From Nitriliruptoraceae bacterium (GTDB lineage Bacteria; Actinomycetota; Nitriliruptoria; Nitriliruptorales; Nitriliruptoraceae), in the NCBI GenBank assembly GCA_003558435.1, contig PWLR01000019.1, forward strand, positions 17,962 through 81,961: a stretch of 64,000 nt of DNA. The letters are read 5' to 3'. The notes beneath the pieces were generated by a model, which had not been told where the DNA came from, searched no databases, and was given only the letters and a program-made list of their open reading frames with translations. Position numbers and translations under genes: made by a program. Below are positions 59,278-64,000 of the stretch, piece by piece; the stretch's first letter is position 1; every line of letters begins with the position of its first letter.

Positions 59278-60246
59278 TCAGGCCGACCTGTCCGAGAAGC
59301 TGCGGGCGAGCCCGTCCGCGAGCTCGACCCGGGGCGTCCATCCGAGTTCGGTGCGGGCGCGCACGGTCGCGTAGCCACCGGGGTGGGTGACGTACTCGAT
59401 GGCCTCCGGACCGAAGGGGGCCTGGCGTCCCATCACCTGCGCTCCGAAGCGCGCCGTCGACGCCGCCGCGCGTGCCGCCGCCCGCGGCAGCGATCGTGCC
59501 GAGGTGCCGACGTGACGTTCGTGATGGCCGAAGAAGGTCGCGCACGGGACCTGCCCACCGGCGAGGTTGTAGCTGCGACCCGCCGCAGCCGGCTCGTCGG
59601 CCGCCAGCAGGACACCGCTGACCACGTCGTCGACGTGGATCGGCGACAGCGGCCAGCGGCCGCCGTCGACGAGCACGAACAGGCCACGCCGCAACAGCTC
59701 GACGGGGCGCAGCACCCAGGGCACCGAACGGGCCCCGTAGACATCACCGGGCCGCACGATGGTCAAGGGGACCCCGGTCGCGGCCGAGACCTGCAACGCC
59801 GCATGCTCGGCCGCGATCTTGGTGTCGGTGTAGGGGCCACCCGTCGGCACCGCGGGCGCATCCTCGTCCAGCATGGCCCCCGGGGCGGAGGAACCCCCGT
59901 AGATCACGATCGAGGAGATGTGCACCACCCGTCCGACCCCCGCCGCGGCGGCGGCCGTCACCACCGAGCGCGTGCCGTGGACGTTCACGGTGACGAACCG
60001 CTGTCGGTCCCCGGACTCGGCCACGATGGCCGCGGCGTGGATCACGAGATCCGCGCCGGCGAGCACCGAGGCCCATCCGGGACCGGACGGACCGGCCCCA
60101 CCGACATCCATCACCACGGGTTCGACACCGGGCAGATCGACCGGCAGCAGGTCGACACCGACGACCTCGTCGCCGCGGTCCCGACACCGGCGCGCGAGCT
60201 CGGCACCGATCATGCCGGCTGCCCCGGTGATCACCACCTTCGCCAC
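59278..60246 (-). CDS. NAD-dependent epimerase/dehydratase (extended SDR)
   Basis: A 322-residue extended SDR. The N-terminal loop GAAGMIG binds NAD(P); DLVIHAAAIVAE, VHISSIVIYGG and YTDTKIAAEHAAL (catalytic Tyr and Lys) follow, then RPGDVYG. Substrate specificity cannot be read; related proteins act on nucleotide sugars or sterol-like 3-beta-hydroxy compounds. GTG 60246 has AGGGGCG upstream; the longer ATG start is weaker. Confidence 0.85.
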   Translation of the reverse strand: MAKVVITGAAGMIGAELARRCRDRGDEVVGVDLLPVDLPGVEPVVMDVGGAGPSGPGWASVLAGADLVIHAAAIVAESGDRQRFVTVNVHGTRSVVTAAAAAGVGRVVHISSIVIYGGSSAPGAMLDEDAPAVPTGGPYTDTKIAAEHAALQVSAATGVPLTIVRPGDVYGARSVPWVLRPVELLRRGLFVLVDGGRWPLSPIHVDDVVSGVLLAADEPAAAGRSYNLAGGQVPCATFFGHHERHVGTSARSLPRAAARAAASTARFGAQVMGRQAPFGPEAIEYVTHPGGYATVRARTELGWTPRVELADGLARSFSDRSA

Positions 60247-60378
60247 GCCTCGCCCCTCATCCGTCGCGCCGCGTCCCACACCGACCCGATGCTACGACCC
60301 CGATGCTACGAGCGTCGCATCCGGGTCGCCGTACGCAGAGATGCCCGCACGACGGCTCGTCGCACGGGCATCACCGCA

Positions 60379-60642
60379 TCAGATCGAACGGGGCTCTTCC
60401 CACAGGGCCTCGTCGAGTTCCTGGTCCCGCTTCTTCTTCAGGGCGAACGCGGCGCCGGCCAGCGCGGCGAGCAGCAGCGCGAAGATGCCCTTCTTGCCGC
60501 CCTTGCCGTCATCCGACAGCTCGTCGATGCGGTCCGAGGTGGTGGACTGCAGGTCCTTTCCCTTCTTCTCCGCCTTCTTCCGCAGCTTGTCGGTCTCTTT
60601 CTCGAGCTTGTCGATCTTCTTCGAGATGTTCGACTTCCCCAC
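60379..60642 (-). CDS. Small coiled-coil membrane protein
   Basis: An 87-residue protein: a Lys/Glu-rich coiled coil (about 5-45; KKIDKLEKETDKLRKKAEKKG), then one helix (IFALLLAALAGAAFAL, about 53-68) and a basic-acidic tail. It resembles YtxH-like or phage-shock-type small proteins only in layout; no family is recognised. AGGAGG lies 6 bases before the GTG, a strong site. Confidence 0.65.
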   Translation of the reverse strand: MGKSNISKKIDKLEKETDKLRKKAEKKGKDLQSTTSDRIDELSDDGKGGKKGIFALLLAALAGAAFALKKKRDQELDEALWEEPRSI

Positions 60643-61045
60643 ACGTTCCTCCTTGGACGGGCCATGGACGCTTCGCCCGAGACTAGCGGCCGCCTCACCC
60701 GGTGCACCCGGCCGTGCAGACGCACGGACGGTTGACCGCGGCCGGGGCTCGGTCCGGCAGCACGGGACGCTTCGCCCACACCATGGTCACGCAGCGAGCG
60801 CTCGCCTCGACCTCCGAGCGGGATCGGTCGATACCGAGACCACGTGCCCGGCATCGACCGGGCCTCGACCGCACGCTTGGAGACGTCCGTGGCCGAGCAG
60901 GGGACGACGACGCGCCCCATCGGGCGCACACTCCGCAGCGCGCGGCAGAGAGCCGGTCCCCAGGGGCTCGTCCCGCGAGACCTCTCCCCCAGGGCACCGT
61001 CCACCTTGGCGCGGGAACGAACTTTGCCAGATCTGCCCGTGCAGT
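60643..61045. other. Intergenic stretch, no gene recognised
   Basis: About 400 bases between the small coiled-coil gene and the hairpin beyond tRNA-Ile. Open frames have shadow-like composition on both strands, and no structured RNA was recognised. Confidence 0.5.
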
Positions 61046-61080
61046 CCAGCGAGCGGGCCCGGGAAGGACCCGCCCGCTGG
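61046..61080 (-). terminator. Imperfect hairpin downstream of tRNA-Ile
   Basis: CCAGCG-A-GCGGG (61046-61057) can pair with CCCGC-C-CGCTGG (61069-61080), each arm with one bulge. It lies 19 bases beyond the tRNA-Ile 3' end on the leftward strand. No T-tract follows, so termination is plausible but unproven. Confidence 0.45.
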
Positions 61081-61098
61081 TCTGTCTGAGGTTTCCTG

Positions 61099-61173
<75 letters not shown>

Positions 61174-61253
61174 GAAGCGGTCGGCACGCCGAGCATGCGC
61201 CGCAGCGGCGAAGCGTAGCGAGCGGGCTCAGGACTGGCGAACGGGACCATCGC

Positions 61254-61781
61254 TCACTGGTTGAACAACTCGTCGCCCTCCGGCCGCGGACGCCCTGCCG
61301 GCTCCCGTGATCGGGGCCCCGGTGAGGTGCGGGCGTCGGCTTGCGGAGCCGTCCGGCCCGTGGAACGGGCGGAGGACCCCGGTGGCGTCGCGGCGTTGGT
61401 GAGCTTGCGTGGGGAGCCGGCCGCCGAACGGGCGGGTTGGCCCTCCTCGATCACGCCGATGGTCAGCCCGCCGGTCAGGTCCGCGATCAGGTTGTACAGG
61501 AAGGCGAGGAACACCAACACGGCGGTCTGGACGATGACCCCCATACCACCGAGCAGGCCGAGAGCACTGAACATGTTGCCGGCATTGACGCCACAGGAGG
61601 TGAAGCCCACATCCGTGGCGATACCGCAGATCTGATCGACGAGTTGCAACCGGTCGATGATGAACCAGACCACGCCGGCGGCCAGCATGAAGATCGCGAA
61701 CAGCACGACGTTGGCCACGGCGCCGAACTTCAACACCGACCAAGGATCGAGCCGCTTCACGGTCATACGTCGGCGGATCAC
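61254..61781 (-). CDS. DUF3566 membrane protein
   Basis: A 175-residue protein: VKRLDPWSVLKFGAVANVVLFAIFMLAAGVVWFII begins the DUF3566 domain with two helices (about 21-42 and 75-107), ending in NLIADLTGGLTIGV. A variable Pro/Arg/Ser-rich tail of about 60 residues follows. The domain is a regular neighbour of gyrA in actinobacteria; its function is unknown. GTG 61781 follows GAGGAG by 6 bases and lies 25 bases after gyrA, so it is probably co-transcribed. Confidence 0.88.
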   Translation of the reverse strand: MIRRRMTVKRLDPWSVLKFGAVANVVLFAIFMLAAGVVWFIIDRLQLVDQICGIATDVGFTSCGVNAGNMFSALGLLGGMGVIVQTAVLVFLAFLYNLIADLTGGLTIGVIEEGQPARSAAGSPRKLTNAATPPGSSARSTGRTAPQADARTSPGPRSREPAGRPRPEGDELFNQ

Positions 61782-61806
61782 ACGCGCTCCTCTGTGCGTC
61801 GCGATG

Positions 61807-64000
61807 CTACTCCGCGAGGTCGGGATCGGTGCCAGCCTCGCCCTCGCCCTCTGCCGGCGGGAGCGCGGCCTCGGACAGGGATCCCTCGGACGAGCCCCCG
61901 GCGGCCTCACTGCCGACCGGCGCCGGGAGTTCGACCTCGTCGTCGATCGCATCCTCGACCACCAGCGCCAAGCCGACCACCCGCGCGCCCTCGCCGGGCT
62001 TCATCAGCGACACGCCCTGGGTCGATCGCCCCTTGGGGTGGACATCGGCCAGACTCATGCGGATCAGGGTCCCAGCACCGGTCACCAGCAGCACCTCGGC
62101 CTCGTAGGGCACCACCAGGGCGCCGATCAGACCACCGCGCCGTTCGGTCAACTCGACCGTCTTGACACCCTGACCACCGCGCTTCTGCTGGGGGTACTGC
62201 TGGATCTCGGTGCGCTTGCCGAAGCCGTTCTCCGTGACCACGAGCAGGAAGTCGCGTTCGTCCTCCTCGTCGCCCTTCGGTGGCAATGGGGCCATGGCCA
62301 GCACTTCGTCGTCGGGACCCTTGAGCCTCATCCCGCGCACACCTGCGGCCGTACGGCCCATCGCCCGGGCGTCGGTCTCCGCGAACCGGATCGCCTGACC
62401 CTGCTTGGAGACCATCGCGAGGTCGCGTGTCCCGTCGGTCACCGACACGCCGATCAGTTCGTCGTCGTCACCGAGGTTGATCGCGATGAGCACGGCACGC
62501 GGCGAGTCGAACGCATCCAATCGCGTCCGCTTGACGGTGCCCTGCCGGGTGGCGAACACCAGGAACCGGTCATCGGTGAACTCGCGCAGCGCGAGCACCG
62601 CGGCGACCTTCTCGTCGGGTTCGAGCGCCAGACCGGGAACGTTGGCGACGTACACGCCCTTGGACGACCGTGACTTCTCCGGCACCTGGTAGGTCTTGAT
62701 CCGGTAGACGCGGCCCTGGTTGGTGAAGAACAACAGATGGTCGTGAGTGGAACACGCCAGGAGGACCGAGACGATGTCGTCCTCCTTCATGTCGGTGCCG
62801 CGGACCCCGCGACCGCCGCGCCGCTGGGTCCGGAACGCCTCGATCGGGGTGCGCTTGAGGTACCCGGCGCGGGTCAGGGTCACGACCACGTCCTCGACCG
62901 GGATCAGGTCCTCGACGCTCATGGCCCCGTCGTCGGCCACGATCCGCGAGCGCCGCTCGTCGCCGAAGCGGTTGCGGACGTCGGTCATCTCCTCCTTGAT
63001 GATGGCCCGCACCCGGGCCGGGTCACCCAGGATGTCGCGCAACTCGGCGATCAGCGTCTGCAGCTCGTCGTACTCGTCCTGGATGCGTTGGCGTTCGAGC
63101 TGGGCGAGGCGCCGCAGCTGCATGTCGAGGATCGCCTGCGCCTGGATCTCGGACAGCTCGAAACGCGTCATCAGCTCGGACTTGGCCGCATCGGCCGACG
63201 CGCTGGCCCGGATCAGGGCGATGATCTCGTCGATCACGTCGAGGGCGATCAGCAGGCCCTCCAACACGTGCGCCCGGTCCTCGGCCTTTCGCAGGCGGTA
63301 GGCGGTCCGGCGGGTGATCACATCGACCTGGTGGTCGATGTAGTGACCGAGTGCCTGATCGAGGGTGAGCGTCTTCGGGATGCCGTCGACGAGCGCGAGC
63401 AGGTTGACCCCGAAGGTGTCCTGCAGCTGGGTGTGCTTGTAGAGCTGGTTGAGCACCACCTGGGAGTTGGCATCCCGCTTGAGGTCGATCACGACCCGCA
63501 TGCCCTCACGCGACGACTCGTCGCGTAGGTCGGCGATCCCCATGATCACCTTGCTGTTGACCAGCTCCGCGATCTTCTTCAGCAGCGTCGCCTTGTTGAC
63601 CATGTAGGGGATCTCGGTGACCACGATGCGCTCGCGCTCTCGGCCCTTCTCCGGTTCCTCCACGGTGCACACGGCCCGGACCTTGATGCTGCCGCGACCG
63701 GTGGTGTAGGCGTCGTAGGCGCCTTGGTTGCCGAGGATCAGCCCACCGGTCGGGAAGTCCGGAGCGGGGATGTAGCGCATCAGTTCGACGGCGGTCAACG
63801 AGGGGTCGTCGAGCAGGGCGACCGCGGCGTCGATCAACTCGCGCAGGTTGTGCGGCGGGATGTTGGTCGCCATACCGACCGCGATACCGGTGGAGCCGTT
63901 GGCCAACAGGTTGGGGAACCGGGCCGGGAGCACGACCGGCTCGTCCTCGTAACCGTCGTAGTTCGGGACGAAGTCGACGGTCTCCTCGTCGATGTCCCGG
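61807..64000 (-). CDS. gyrA: DNA gyrase subunit A (5' end beyond the window)
   Basis: The frame runs to the window edge and lacks its N-terminus, including the catalytic Tyr region. What is visible covers the rest of the breakage-reunion domain ([70 protein letters not shown]) and the C-terminal beta-pinwheel with the GyrA box QRRGGRG, which separates it from ParC. The tail is acidic. It introduces negative supercoils together with GyrB. Gene orientation implies gyrB, recF, dnaN and dnaA further right. Confidence 0.97.
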   Translation of the reverse strand, partial: RDIDEETVDFVPNYDGYEDEPVVLPARFPNLLANGSTGIAVGMATNIPPHNLRELIDAAVALLDDPSLTAVELMRYIPAPDFPTGGLILGNQGAYDAYTTGRGSIKVRAVCTVEEPEKGRERERIVVTEIPYMVNKATLLKKIAELVNSKVIMGIADLRDESSREGMRVVIDLKRDANSQVVLNQLYKHTQLQDTFGVNLLALVDGIPKTLTLDQALGHYIDHQVDVITRRTAYRLRKAEDRAHVLEGLLIALDVIDEIIALIRASASADAAKSELMTRFELSEIQAQAILDMQLRRLAQLERQRIQDEYDELQTLIAELRDILGDPARVRAIIKEEMTDVRNRFGDERRSRIVADDGAMSVEDLIPVEDVVVTLTRAGYLKRTPIEAFRTQRRGGRGVRGTDMKEDDIVSVLLACSTHDHLLFFTNQGRVYRIKTYQVPEKSRSSKGVYVANVPGLALEPDEKVAAVLALREFTDDRFLVFATRQGTVKRTRLDAFDSPRAVLIAINLGDDDELIGVSVTDGTRDLAMVSKQGQAIRFAETDARAMGRTAAGVRGMRLKGPDDEVLAMAPLPPKGDEEDERDFLLVVTENGFGKRTEIQQYPQQKRGGQGVKTVELTERRGGLIGALVVPYEAEVLLVTGAGTLIRMSLADVHPKGRSTQGVSLMKPGEGARVVGLALVVEDAIDDEVELPAPVGSEAAGGSSEGSLSEAALPPAEGEGEAGTDPDLAE

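Noticed and set aside
61807..63933. gyrA starting at ATG 63933
   Set aside because: The frame continues to the window edge with conserved GyrA sequence ([18 protein letters not shown]); the gene is truncated by the window, not started there.

Overview
The window looks like high-GC actinobacterial DNA. GTG starts are common, genes overlap by 4 bp within operons, and the order of the conserved genes matches the origin-proximal region of Actinomycetota. From the right edge leftwards lie gyrA (5' end off the window), a DUF3566 gene and tRNA-Ile. Further left come tRNA-Ala, crgA, trpG/pabA, the cell-division signalling operon fhaA-fhaB-pstP-ftsW/rodA-pbpA-pknB, and tRNA-Leu(CAG). This is the mycobacterial block gyrA...crgA-trpG-pknB...fhaA-leuT, stretched by many inserted operons. 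Acidic Pro-Glu/Asp-rich linkers in exported proteins and an Mrp/Mbh-type antiporter suggest a salt- or alkali-adapted lineage, perhaps Nitriliruptoria; that placement is inference only.

Left arm (1-9.5 kb): accessory DNA on the 3' side of tRNA-Leu. It holds gene fragments (an SRPBCC C-terminus and a frameshifted tyrosine recombinase), an alpha/beta hydrolase and a DUF6429 gene. Its centre is two divergent operons sharing one large dyad. Leftward are a CPVC membrane protein, a BlaI-type repressor and an M56 metallopeptidase. Rightward are a DsbA-like oxidoreductase, CcdA, a beta-propeller lipoprotein and an Lnt-like protein with Ser in place of the catalytic Cys. I read this as a BlaI/M56-controlled envelope thiol-redox and lipoprotein module, the best candidate here for an undescribed system.

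9.8-17 kb: the Ser/Thr kinase and peptidoglycan operon. 17-22 kb: a copper-type locus (YcnI/DUF1775 with a membrane partner, a CopC-CopD fusion, a ZAS-type anti-sigma factor) divergent from an ECF sigma gene. 22-34 kb: a TPR protein, an eRF1-like protein, a site-2 protease, a YlbL-like PDZ/Lon protease, a trpG homologue coupled to a degenerate AMP-binding protein, a polyprenyl diphosphate synthase, a class E sortase, CrgA, a thiolase, a thioesterase and an Rpf-like protein.

34.6-41.6 kb: a leftward run of glycogen debranching enzyme, SDR, GH3 glucosidase and gamma-glutamyltransferase genes. 41.8-46 kb: a seven-gene antiporter operon in the E-F-G-DUF4040-(E'B)-C-D order of Mbh modules. 46-53 kb: tRNA-Ala, an NlpC/P60 hydrolase with a leader hairpin over its ribosome-binding site, metY-metX, an acyltransferase and a CapA-like protein. 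53-59 kb: an opp/dpp peptide ABC transporter. 59-64 kb: a cluster of DnaA-box-like sites, an epimerase, a small coiled-coil membrane protein, tRNA-Ile, DUF3566 and gyrA.
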